The position numbers and the translations under genes were made by a program. A DNA stretch of 50,812 nucleotides from Bacteroidota bacterium (GTDB taxonomy: Bacteria; Bacteroidota; JABWAT01). The notes under the pieces were generated by a model. It was not told the origin of the DNA, did no database searches, and saw only the letters and a list, made by a program, of their open reading frames with translations. Position 1 is the stretch's first letter, and every line of letters begins with the position of its first letter. The stretch covers positions 1 through 50,812 of the forward strand of contig JABWAT010000018.1 in NCBI GenBank assembly GCA_013360915.1. Direction: 5' to 3'. This document shows positions 34,082 through 42,996 of the stretch, one piece after another.

Positions 34082-35908
34082 TTATTTAATAAGTAGCATT
34101 GGTTTTACCGCGGTGAAAGTCCCCGATTGTAACCGGTAGAAATACACACCGCTGGCAAGGCCAGAGGAATTGAAGGGAAGGTTGTATACACCGGCTGCCT
34201 GCCATCCGTCTGCCAGCGTATCAATCAGACGGCCGGTTACATCGAATACCTGCAAGTTGACCTGGCTGTTCTCTGGTAACTGATACCTGATCACGGTATT
34301 TGGATTGAACGGATTCGGATAGTTTCCGTGCAGAATGGGAGTCATGGGATTACCGGTTTCATCTTCCACACTGGTCAGAGTTCCGGCATAATCGATCTGA
34401 AGTCCGGAAAGAATGGTCTCACCGCGGTTCGCGGAAAAATGGATATCCAGCACGCCATCGGCCACCGGAACGTTATTGAACGTGTGAGTCCAGGCTTTGG
34501 AATTTCCCACCCGGTCATACAGGTCAATGTCGGATTCTTTAAAATCGGCCGATTCCACTGTTACATCGAACACCCGCTGATTCCGGGCCTGATGTACTTT
34601 CTCGGCTGCCATCAGCGTCACGTGATACTTCCCTTCCGGAACCTTCACACGGTATAAAACAATAGCCGACTGATCGGTCTGATACACCGAATCGAGGTCG
34701 GTGTTCCCAATGGCGTTGGTGTATGCACGCTGACGGCCATCGGCATAACCGAATGGCTGGGTGAAGGAATAATTACGGTCAGCCTGAAACCCGTTCGATG
34801 CTTTCAGGGATCCCACATCAATTTTCAGAGGAAAGAGATTACCACCGGTTTTAACAGCTTGTTTATTGGTCAGACTCATTTTGTTCGGCGTCGTGAACCG
34901 GTCGGTGACGTTCTGAACAATCACGTTATAGGTTTTGGCCGGATCGGGCATGGTGGTCACCAGCGTGACAATGGATGGATCGATGGGGTGCAGGGTGGCC
35001 GATTTAACGGTTAACCCTGGGATTACATAATTCCCTTTGGTTTCGGCGGTGGTCTTCGTCACCCATTCACTGAATCGTACCGTGATAACCGTATCCTGCT
35101 GTGTCAGTTCAAGAACCGAAGGGGCAGCTGTATCGCGGTAGCCGGTCACCGTCGGATTGGTCAGACTCAGCACCAGATAACCATTCTGAAATGTCACATT
35201 TTCGGTGATGAAATCGGAATTGTTTCCGTTCCAGGTATGGGTTCCTTTTTCCCACCGGGATTCATCGAAGCTGTCGAATGGATCTTCCCAGAGAAACGAA
35301 AAATTATTTCCCTCGCCTGTGGTTCCGGTTCCGGGAGTGTAGGAGTAGACTTTAATCCAGTCATACCAGGAAAAGGCTGGCAGGGAGGCGGCCGAAAAGG
35401 TTCCCACCCAATCGGGATATGCCGGATTCCAGGTATTCATCATCAGCTTCTGGGCACGGGTAAGGGTCTGAATATGACTGGCGGTTTGTTTTCTGACCAT
35501 GACACCATCAATGTACCAGGACACGTACGTGGGAGTCCACTCAATGGCATAGGTATGAAAATCGGCCGCGGGATCGAAGGAGGTAAACACCGAACTGACG
35601 TGATTGACCTGATTGGGGGTGATGGTGTTAAACTGTACGGAATTGCGGTACCGTCCGACAATTTCAATATCAATTTCGTTCCACTTTCCAGAGGTCCATG
35701 GATCCTGTGGCGTTCCATCGAAATACGTAAAAAAAGTGGAGAGCACTCCCTCAGCCGGGGTGGCTTTCATCCGGATTTCGAAACGCCCATACAGAAAGGC
35801 TTCTTTGGTACGGTATTCGGCACCTTTGAAGTCCTTTGAGAAGACAGGAACGGCCGGAAAGAATCCGGCCGTAAGGAAAAGAAGAAGGATGAATGATTTC
35901 CGAGTCAT
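34082..35908 (-). CDS. Circularly permuted GH16 beta-glucanase (lichenase type) with malectin-like domain and T9SS tail
   Basis: A 608-residue secreted enzyme. After the signal peptide (1-24) the GH16 domain begins directly at KDFKGAEYRTKE, with catalytic EIDIE (78-82; nucleophile E78, acid/base E82), and runs to WYDWIKVYSY (181-190). The strand pair that normally starts a lichenase (WEDPFDSFDESRWEKG, then NVTFQNGYLVLSLT) comes afterwards, at 207-250. This order matches the natural 1,3-1,4-beta-glucanase of Fibrobacter succinogenes and is the reverse of Bacillus lichenases. An SbsA-like Ig domain (~260-350), a malectin-like domain (~365-510) and a T9SS sorting domain (~525-608, YPNPFNPNT) follow. 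Likely a surface endo-enzyme for mixed-linkage or beta-1,3-glucan. Its start overlaps the PorV-like stop (TGATG). Confidence 0.92.
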   Translation of the reverse strand: MTRKSFILLLFLTAGFFPAVPVFSKDFKGAEYRTKEAFLYGRFEIRMKATPAEGVLSTFFTYFDGTPQDPWTSGKWNEIDIEIVGRYRNSVQFNTITPNQVNHVSSVFTSFDPAADFHTYAIEWTPTYVSWYIDGVMVRKQTASHIQTLTRAQKLMMNTWNPAYPDWVGTFSAASLPAFSWYDWIKVYSYTPGTGTTGEGNNFSFLWEDPFDSFDESRWEKGTHTWNGNNSDFITENVTFQNGYLVLSLTNPTVTGYRDTAAPSVLELTQQDTVITVRFSEWVTKTTAETKGNYVIPGLTVKSATLHPIDPSIVTLVTTMPDPAKTYNVIVQNVTDRFTTPNKMSLTNKQAVKTGGNLFPLKIDVGSLKASNGFQADRNYSFTQPFGYADGRQRAYTNAIGNTDLDSVYQTDQSAIVLYRVKVPEGKYHVTLMAAEKVHQARNQRVFDVTVESADFKESDIDLYDRVGNSKAWTHTFNNVPVADGVLDIHFSANRGETILSGLQIDYAGTLTSVEDETGNPMTPILHGNYPNPFNPNTVIRYQLPENSQVNLQVFDVTGRLIDTLADGWQAAGVYNLPFNSSGLASGVYFYRLQSGTFTAVKPMLLIK

Positions 35909-36933
35909 CAGAATGAGAGACCGAGTGTAACTTTTTGCGTGTTATTTAATCGTCCGAAGTCAGCAAAGGCATAATTCAGGTGAACATAAATGTTCCCGGT
36001 AATCATCTGTCTTACTCCTGCGCCAAAGGTAAACCCTTCTTCGGTATCAGTCAGGAACAATGATTTATATCCGCCCCTGAGAAACAGAAACTCATTGTAA
36101 CTGTATTCGCCTCCGAGATTGATACTTTCGTAGTCATTGTTGGGGTGTGCAGCATCGGCAGCCACCGTTAACCTGGTGTAATCTCCCTTGAAAGCATCCC
36201 AGCTCACGCCCATTCTGAAGGTCAGAGGAAGCGGAAATTCATCTGTATTGATATTGGTTGGTAACTTATCATTATTCCCCGAGTTATCCGGATCCGGGTC
36301 ATACAGGGCCAGCAGAGATCTTCCTGTTAATTTCATATCGGTCCCGAAGTTGGTTATCGACATACCAAGTACCATATTATCAAACGGAGTGATGTATTTT
36401 ACCCCGATATCGATGGCCACTGCCATGGCACTGGTATTCCATACGGACTGATAAACCAATTTCGGATTAAATCCAATATCAAATTTATCGGTCAGTGAGA
36501 CAGCATAAGCCAGGCTCATCACGGCATCCATTGCACTGAATAACTGACCATTTCCATCAGGTTCATCAATGGTGGTTACTTCCATGTCCCCGTATTCTGA
36601 AGCTGTATAACTGAATCCGATGGTACCTGCACCACCCATGTTATAAGTGGCCGCAAAATAATTATAGTTTACATCCGCAAGCCACGAGGTATGATCGAAC
36701 AGCAATTGGATCCCTTCCAACCTTGCCAGACCAGACGGGTTCCAGTACATGGCGGATGGATCATCGGCCTTTGCGACAAAAGCTGAACCCATTCCGGTTC
36801 CGCTTGCCCCCATGCTGATACCCAGAAACGGAGCGGCTGTACCTCCCCGTTTTGAAATAACATCTGAATATTGTGCCAGAACCGGAACTGAGGCCAGAAC
36901 AGCCAGAAACGTCAGTGTAAAAATCTTTTTCAT
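35908..36933 (-). CDS. PorV/PorQ family outer-membrane beta-barrel protein
   Basis: A 341-residue protein with a signal peptide (1-20, VLAQ) and a beta-barrel pattern ending in a C-terminal aromatic (LGLSF), as for outer-membrane proteins. The GISMGASGTGMGSAFVAKADDPSAMYWNPSGLA segment (41-73) is the hallmark of the PorV/PorQ (FadL-like) family. PorV shuttles T9SS cargo from the SprA translocon to the surface-attachment machinery. A paralogue inside a polysaccharide locus, immediately after a T9SS protein and before GH16 and GH2 cargo, may serve these exports specifically; that is inference. The start at 36933 has GAAAAGAG upstream; its stop overlaps the GH16 start. Confidence 0.87.
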   Translation of the reverse strand: MKKIFTLTFLAVLASVPVLAQYSDVISKRGGTAAPFLGISMGASGTGMGSAFVAKADDPSAMYWNPSGLARLEGIQLLFDHTSWLADVNYNYFAATYNMGGAGTIGFSYTASEYGDMEVTTIDEPDGNGQLFSAMDAVMSLAYAVSLTDKFDIGFNPKLVYQSVWNTSAMAVAIDIGVKYITPFDNMVLGMSITNFGTDMKLTGRSLLALYDPDPDNSGNNDKLPTNINTDEFPLPLTFRMGVSWDAFKGDYTRLTVAADAAHPNNDYESINLGGEYSYNEFLFLRGGYKSLFLTDTEEGFTFGAGVRQMITGNIYVHLNYAFADFGRLNNTQKVTLGLSF

Positions 36934-36951
36934 GTTCAACTCTTTTCCTGC

Positions 36952-39900
36952 TTATTTGATCAGGGCAAATTTTCCAATTTTCTCACCAACACCCGGAGCA
37001 TCCACATGATAGATATATACTCCGAAGGCCACATCGGTTCCGTCTTCCGACAGCAGGTTCCAGCGCAGTGAACCATCGGCAGAATCAGAATCCTTTTCGA
37101 GAGTCTTCACCAGTGTGCCTGCCATGTTGTAAATCCGGATTGTACATTTCATCGGCAACCGGGTAAAGGCGATTCTTCTTTCTCCGCGACCCTGGATTCC
37201 TTCCAGGTTTCTGGGTTCCCAGATATTTCCTCCAATGTAGGGATTCGGAACCACGCGTATATTATCCAGTTCACTTTTTGCTTTTGAGGCACTCATTCCC
37301 TGAGATTCAGTGGTAAAGGTGAAGGTATCTCCCTCGAAGAATTTCTTCCGGAATTTGACACGAAAAACATCGCCGGCGCCTGGCACCTTTTTAAGACCAT
37401 CTTCACCGGGAAATCCGTACGCAACAATACATGGCCACCGCTCATTGGCTCCGGTTTTAATGCCGTTTCTATACTCTACAATAAAAATCCGGTCTTCACC
37501 CAACTTTAATTCATTCCGGTTCAGATCTGCAAGTTCTGTGATCACCTCCATACGCTGACCTGTATTCACATTGAACACTCGGAATTTGATGGGAATCTGT
37601 TTGAACTTAAAGGCCACATTGCTCGTCATGGAAGTCCCGACAACGGTATCGGAAAATTCAATCCGGTAATCTGAACTGAAATACATGTATTTACCAGCAT
37701 ACTTGGGTCCCGCAAGTGAAGTGGTCGGCGTACGTTGTGCCAGCATGGTGGGAAGGTTTGGTAAATCCCCTGCTATCCATCGGCTTGCCGAATCGATCAG
37801 GGCAGTTGACGTGTCATTTAATGCTTCAAGTACCAGCCCGTCAAACGGTAAAGAGGACGCGGGTTGACCTGGATAAGCCACCTGGTTTTTTGCAATCTTT
37901 TTGCCAAGAGAATCGACCACTCCATTCATCAAACGGGTTACAATCGCCCCATCGGTCACATAATTGGGCGAAGTCCCTGTTGATTGAAACTTCACTGTGT
38001 AAATGGCATTTTCCTTAATTTCAGATGGATTAAAAACTGTGACTTTCAGTGAGCCGGTGCCCGTTGCATTAACCGATTGCATGGTTGCACCCGCAGGAAC
38101 ATATCCGGCTGCTGGTGCATTTGGTGTCACCACTGCACAATTCTGATCGATGAACTGAATGGTTCCCACAAGGTCTGTGGTTATAATTTTGGTACATTCT
38201 GCAGGCTGAAGTTTAATATCCACCGTATCGTTATAAAATCCTTCATCATAGGATACCACTGCATAGTAATAAGTACGGCCATTTATCACATCGTTGTCGA
38301 TGTAAGAATGTTGCAGGCCGGTGTCATCACCACGCCAGAAAGCTGCACCGTTAATCCCAACCGGATCCGGACCAATAATTCCATCCACTTTATCAAATTG
38401 AGCAATTGGTTTCCAGAATTTCGGCTGCCCCTTCGAATCAGTAATAACTTTGATATCCTGGAACTCGGGTTCTGTGCTACGGTAAATCAGGTATCCTTCA
38501 AAATCCTTTTTGGGACCTTGTTTGGGGTCATTATTCTGATAACCAAGTACCGGATCCGTTGAATCCTCGGCACGTGTGTCCCACAGCAATTTCACTTGTT
38601 TGTCACCAGCTATGGCGGTCAGCCTGGGTTTAAGAGGTGGTTTAGTGAAATTGTAGTCATTGTTGTAAATAAACTGAACGGTCTTTTTGTTAAAGACCAG
38701 ATCACTGTAATCTTCCGCAAAAACCAATCCCATCGAAAACCGTTCACGCCCGAAACCAACCAGATTGATTCCGCTTCTGAGTAAAAAGGGACCAGAGGAA
38801 AAAACAATCTGAATGTTAGAGTTCTGAACAGAGGTATCAAAGCGCGCACTGCTCATCCGGGCCCAGATAACATCGTCATTACGTGGCCACAAATCCCTGT
38901 TGGTTTTCCCATCCAGTTTTTCAATGGCCACAGCGGTCAGACCGATCTGATCTGATTCATCTTTATCGGTTTTCTCGAAATTGGGTTCACCCACGGTCGG
39001 AAGACCATCCCCTTCACCGAGGTCAGGAAAATGCTCTTTAATTTTTCCAAGCACCTCATCATAGGGTTCATCAAAAGGTCCGGCACCATCGGCTCCCACA
39101 TCGTTTAGTAGGGCTTCACCGATCTGGGTGGTCTGATCCCAATCCCAGACTCCGTTTCCGTTTTCATCAACAAAACTTTTCCAGTCCTTGTCGTTGTCGA
39201 TTCCGTCATCACGACGCTCATCAATCAGTGGTACTCCATTAACGTCGGTATCATTATCATTGTTTATTCCATCGCTTGAATTACCGGGTGATTCCAGATA
39301 CGCATACCCGTAAACGCCGAGCTTGACATCGACCCGACCGGGAATTTTTCCATCTTTATCGAATCCGTAGGTCAGATCCAGGTTTTCATCATAACTGGCC
39401 CAGTCATCGGCATTATCGGCATCTCCGCCGAGTCCGGTATCTGTGTAAAAGCCGAAATAGGTCGAAGCATAATCTTCATCGGCCAGGTTGACAATATCAT
39501 AATGCCAGAAAATGATGTCTTCTGCCAGCACGTGGGACCATTGAAATCCGCGTGTTTCCACCCGGAGTCCCAATCCTTTCCGGATATTGGGATTGTACCA
39601 TTGAACCGGGTCTGCCGGATTGGTGGGTATATCAGCCTTTATCGGGTAAAAACCATAGGACGGGAATGTCCATTCAGCATCCTTGGAGTCATCGGTAACG
39701 AAAAAGGTTTCCAATTCGGCATTGAAAATGTTCCGGCCAAAATAGCCATACCACTGACCGTTAAATGCAGTTGTCAATCCCAACGCCTCTGGCCATGCAG
39801 CAGGCCACGATCCGGTCCGGTTGCTCATTGCCGGATCGGAGGAAGACGGATTGGCATAATTGGGAACCGGTGTCCATCCCCATGGTTCATTAACCAGACT

Positions 39901-40272
39901 GGGTGGTACACCCAACGGCCGATCCATTTCTTCACGATAGTAAGTTTCAACGGGTGTGATTTTATTATTTGGTGCTGGTTTGCGGGGTGCTATTGCCTCG
40001 GCAGCAACCAACATACAAATTCCATCCACATAATTGATTCCGGTTCCCTTTGGCCATTCACCCGATGGGGAAAAGGGCCATTGAGCCACTTCGCTGTTAT
40101 TGTAAAACAACGTTCTGACCAGGTTCCCATCCAGAATACTCTCTCTCCGGTAAATCTGGGAACCCAACTGATCATTCCGTAACCGGTTAATTTCTGGCCA
40201 CACCGACTGACCGGTTACCAGTTCAGGAACCAGACACAGGGTTCCGATTAATACTGCATGCGTGATTTTCAT
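36952..40272 (-). CDS. Large T9SS-secreted protein with calcium-type acidic repeats, partner of the TonB receptor
   Basis: A 1106-residue secreted protein without a recognised catalytic domain. Seen: signal peptide (1-21, VTGQ); a long aromatic-rich beta region; an acidic Asp/Asn stretch (~330-390) with DGINND, DGIDNDKD and DENGNGVWD, the kind of loops that bind calcium; an FN3-like segment (~575-715); and a C-terminal sorting domain (~1010-1106) in the variant form VVPNPY, ending IGKFALIK. It lies 14 bases after the TonB receptor and 18 bases before the PorV-like gene. It occupies the place where a Bacteroidales PUL would have susD, so a surface glycan-binding role beside the receptor is a reasonable but untested guess. 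Confidence 0.7.
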   Translation of the reverse strand: MKITHAVLIGTLCLVPELVTGQSVWPEINRLRNDQLGSQIYRRESILDGNLVRTLFYNNSEVAQWPFSPSGEWPKGTGINYVDGICMLVAAEAIAPRKPAPNNKITPVETYYREEMDRPLGVPPSLVNEPWGWTPVPNYANPSSSDPAMSNRTGSWPAAWPEALGLTTAFNGQWYGYFGRNIFNAELETFFVTDDSKDAEWTFPSYGFYPIKADIPTNPADPVQWYNPNIRKGLGLRVETRGFQWSHVLAEDIIFWHYDIVNLADEDYASTYFGFYTDTGLGGDADNADDWASYDENLDLTYGFDKDGKIPGRVDVKLGVYGYAYLESPGNSSDGINNDNDTDVNGVPLIDERRDDGIDNDKDWKSFVDENGNGVWDWDQTTQIGEALLNDVGADGAGPFDEPYDEVLGKIKEHFPDLGEGDGLPTVGEPNFEKTDKDESDQIGLTAVAIEKLDGKTNRDLWPRNDDVIWARMSSARFDTSVQNSNIQIVFSSGPFLLRSGINLVGFGRERFSMGLVFAEDYSDLVFNKKTVQFIYNNDYNFTKPPLKPRLTAIAGDKQVKLLWDTRAEDSTDPVLGYQNNDPKQGPKKDFEGYLIYRSTEPEFQDIKVITDSKGQPKFWKPIAQFDKVDGIIGPDPVGINGAAFWRGDDTGLQHSYIDNDVINGRTYYYAVVSYDEGFYNDTVDIKLQPAECTKIITTDLVGTIQFIDQNCAVVTPNAPAAGYVPAGATMQSVNATGTGSLKVTVFNPSEIKENAIYTVKFQSTGTSPNYVTDGAIVTRLMNGVVDSLGKKIAKNQVAYPGQPASSLPFDGLVLEALNDTSTALIDSASRWIAGDLPNLPTMLAQRTPTTSLAGPKYAGKYMYFSSDYRIEFSDTVVGTSMTSNVAFKFKQIPIKFRVFNVNTGQRMEVITELADLNRNELKLGEDRIFIVEYRNGIKTGANERWPCIVAYGFPGEDGLKKVPGAGDVFRVKFRKKFFEGDTFTFTTESQGMSASKAKSELDNIRVVPNPYIGGNIWEPRNLEGIQGRGERRIAFTRLPMKCTIRIYNMAGTLVKTLEKDSDSADGSLRWNLLSEDGTDVAFGVYIYHVDAPGVGEKIGKFALIK

Positions 40273-40286
40273 GGATAACCTGTTGC

Positions 40287-42926
40287 TTAAAGTGAAAAAT
40301 TAACGCCGACTTTGATATTTCTTGGTCCCGAGAACCGTGAGGGATCAGAGATGTAATCATCGAATACTTTATCTCCTACCAGTTCTCTCCATTGCTGTTC
40401 ACCCAATAAATCGCGGGTAGCACGCCCCGTAGATGGGAAAATGCCATACTCATTTTTGATTCCGAAAACGTTATAAATGAGTACGTATGCACCAATGTTG
40501 GTCCCGGCAATTTCAAATTGACGTTCTGCTCTCAGATCAAAATTCCAGGTGGTTGGTTTGGTGCCTTCATTCAGAAACCGCGAACGTTCAAGAACGACAT
40601 CGGGTGTATATGGGAATCCCGAACCATAACCGATATTGGCACTTACCAGTAAATCGGTCGGATTTCCAGCTGTGAGAATCAGGTTAACGGTCTGCCGCTG
40701 ATCCCAATCCAATGGACGAACCTGCTTTTCTGGTTCCAGATTGGATTGGTAATAATAAATGGCAGAATATGGATCAGAAGCATTACCTCTTGCATTCTGA
40801 TAGGTGTAATCAAGGGAAATACTGAACAGATCAGACATCCGCCGGTCAAGAGAGACGGTCAGTCCCCGTACATTTCCATAATCTTTGTTAATGAACCTTG
40901 AATAGTAACTGCCATAGTAGGTATTGACGATTTCAACACCAATCAGGTTGCGGATGTCACGGTAATACATATTCGCATCCAGTTTGATATCGTATGGCAA
41001 AACCTGCTGAAGACCCAGTTCATACATGACCGTTTTTTGTGCCTTCAGATCACCATTTCCGTAACTGATATTGGTTTGATTCGTGTAAACCGGTAAATCA
41101 TTATTCTGATAGATATTTTCAAACGGAGGAATCTGGAAAAAATGTCCGTAAGAAAAGTGAATAACCCCCTCGGCTGTTATGGGAAAAGAAACACCCAGCC
41201 GCGGACTGATCTGATATTGAGATTTGGCGTCTTTGCTTGGCCCGCTACCCGGGAAAAAGGGGCTTTGATCCGGGTTCCGAAAATCAGGAACGACTTTGCT
41301 ATTAGGCTGGAAGTATTCAAACCGAAGCCCAAGATTCACAATCATGATATCGTATTCGATTTTATCCTGAATGTAGGCTGAAAACTCCCAGGGTATTTTC
41401 TGATAGCCACTGTTTCCATCTGTGTGAAGGGGTGAATATTCAAAAGTGATCGAATCTGGAAGCGGATCTGCATCCAATTCAAATTCACGGGAAAACAGGT
41501 AACTGTTTCGTGTAAAAAGGTTATGATGCCGGGCTTCAATTCCGGCTCCCAGCTTGTGAACATCATTTAATTGTGCCGTGATTTGCCATTTGGTGATCAT
41601 GGTATTGGTAAACCGTTTATACCGGCCATTATCGGTCCCGCCGGTACTGAATGTATAATTTGATGGCGGATCGCCATATCCGTTTCCGATAAACTTGGGA
41701 GAAAACGGATCTTCATATGCATATCCATGGTAGTTGTAATTCAACCAGGTCAATGAGGTCACGTGAAAAATCTTATCGGTTGGAATATGGGTGAATTGAA
41801 GACTGCTTACCAGACTGTTTTTGAAGTTCTTCATTCGTCCATCCGGACTGTATTTTTTTACATGTGAATATCCCTGACTGTACGTTTGTTCATACAGGGT
41901 ATTCAAAGACACTTTATAATTGGGTGACTGCCAGGTCAGTTTTCCGTTCCATGAATAGAGTTCAAAAGGTGCCATCGGAACCCAGGAAGAATCACCGGTG
42001 GGTCTGCCTGTTGGATTGGTGAACGGATCGGCATCTTTCGGCCGGTAAACTCGTCTGCCGTAAAAAGAGCCCTGATCAAAATAATAACGACCGGTCGTGA
42101 AGTAGCTCATGCCGGGAATAAGTGAGATGGGACCACTGACCGATCCCTGAAAATCTCTTGATTGAAGACCAATATTGTCTATGTTCGGATAAAGGGGATC
42201 GGTACTGTAATAACTTCCGACATTTGAGGAAAACCAGGTACTATGATTGGTAACGGCACCATCATTTGATACCACATTGATAATACCAGACATCGCCTGC
42301 CCGTATTCTGCATTAAAAGTACCCGAAATCACTTCAAGCTGACGGACTGAACTGTTCTGAACTGAAAGGCCTTCACCCGACGAAAAAGCATCAGTAATCG
42401 GGACCCCATCCAATAAATAGGCCACTTCATTTCTCCGTCCGCCACGGAAGTGCCCATCCACCACGCCTGCCTGCATATTGACCACCTGGCCAATGTTTTC
42501 AACCGGCATGGAACGCAATTCTGATGCACTGACGGTAACAGCAGAAGAAGTCAAATCTTTCTGAATCAATGGTGCTTCTGCTTCCACCACAATTTCTTCA
42601 CCGAGCATAATATCTTCAGAATTCATCAGAATATTCTGAACTGCAGTCAGGTTATTTTTTATAATAACTTTTGCAACCCTTGATTTCTGATATCCCACCG
42701 CGCTGGCGACTACCGTATATTCCCCAACCGGAATGTTGTAAATGGTGTATTTTCCATCCAGGTCGGCCGCACCACCCAGAAAGGTCCCTTCTATCATCAC
42801 ATTGGCCCCGATGATGGGTTCACCGGTTTTTTTATCCTTAACCACCCCGGTCAGTTTTCCAACCGATAAAGCGGAAACCGTTGCGGCAAAAAGAAACATC
42901 GTCAGTACAAGCAGAAGTCGTTTCAT
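40287..42926 (-). CDS. TonB-dependent outer-membrane receptor with carboxypeptidase-regulatory-like domain
   Basis: An 879-residue receptor: signal peptide (1-19), CarboxypepD_reg-like beta-sandwich (~23-110, GKLTGVVKDKKTGEPI and DLDGKYTIYNIPVGEYTV), plug domain (~118-240, RSMPVENIGQVV, GGRRNEVAYLLDGVPI, NAEYGQAMSGIINVV) and a 22-strand-type barrel ending in VNFSL. It is shorter than SusC and has no SusD neighbour, so it belongs to the wider receptor family. It probably imports oligosaccharides cut by the surface enzymes encoded downstream. No clear Shine-Dalgarno sequence precedes the ATG (CTGGTATAACCC), and a strong terminator lies only 24 bases upstream, so expression depends on read-through or on a promoter within that gap. 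Confidence 0.92.
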   Translation of the reverse strand: MKRLLLVLTMFLFAATVSALSVGKLTGVVKDKKTGEPIIGANVMIEGTFLGGAADLDGKYTIYNIPVGEYTVVASAVGYQKSRVAKVIIKNNLTAVQNILMNSEDIMLGEEIVVEAEAPLIQKDLTSSAVTVSASELRSMPVENIGQVVNMQAGVVDGHFRGGRRNEVAYLLDGVPITDAFSSGEGLSVQNSSVRQLEVISGTFNAEYGQAMSGIINVVSNDGAVTNHSTWFSSNVGSYYSTDPLYPNIDNIGLQSRDFQGSVSGPISLIPGMSYFTTGRYYFDQGSFYGRRVYRPKDADPFTNPTGRPTGDSSWVPMAPFELYSWNGKLTWQSPNYKVSLNTLYEQTYSQGYSHVKKYSPDGRMKNFKNSLVSSLQFTHIPTDKIFHVTSLTWLNYNYHGYAYEDPFSPKFIGNGYGDPPSNYTFSTGGTDNGRYKRFTNTMITKWQITAQLNDVHKLGAGIEARHHNLFTRNSYLFSREFELDADPLPDSITFEYSPLHTDGNSGYQKIPWEFSAYIQDKIEYDIMIVNLGLRFEYFQPNSKVVPDFRNPDQSPFFPGSGPSKDAKSQYQISPRLGVSFPITAEGVIHFSYGHFFQIPPFENIYQNNDLPVYTNQTNISYGNGDLKAQKTVMYELGLQQVLPYDIKLDANMYYRDIRNLIGVEIVNTYYGSYYSRFINKDYGNVRGLTVSLDRRMSDLFSISLDYTYQNARGNASDPYSAIYYYQSNLEPEKQVRPLDWDQRQTVNLILTAGNPTDLLVSANIGYGSGFPYTPDVVLERSRFLNEGTKPTTWNFDLRAERQFEIAGTNIGAYVLIYNVFGIKNEYGIFPSTGRATRDLLGEQQWRELVGDKVFDDYISDPSRFSGPRNIKVGVNFSL

Positions 42927-42950
42927 GGGTTATACCAGATTGTCTGTGAG

Positions 42951-42986
42951 AAAAAAAAAGCTGCCCGGTCCTGACGACCGGGCAGC
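42951..42986 (-). terminator. Strong rho-independent terminator after the 874-residue protein gene
   Basis: On the minus strand GCTGCCCGGTC and GACCGGGCAGC form a perfect 11-bp GC-rich stem with a 5-base loop (42960-42986), followed at once by nine T residues (42951-42959 read as A on the plus strand). It starts 10 bases after the stop codon at 42997. It separates a probably very highly expressed secreted protein from the TonB receptor gene, whose ATG is 24 bases further on. Confidence 0.92.
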
Positions 42987-42996
42987 ACGTTGAAGC

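Noticed and set aside
40287-42926. Calling the receptor SusC
   Set aside because: It is too short, has no SusD partner in the window, and its similarity is to TonB receptors with a regulatory-like domain in general.
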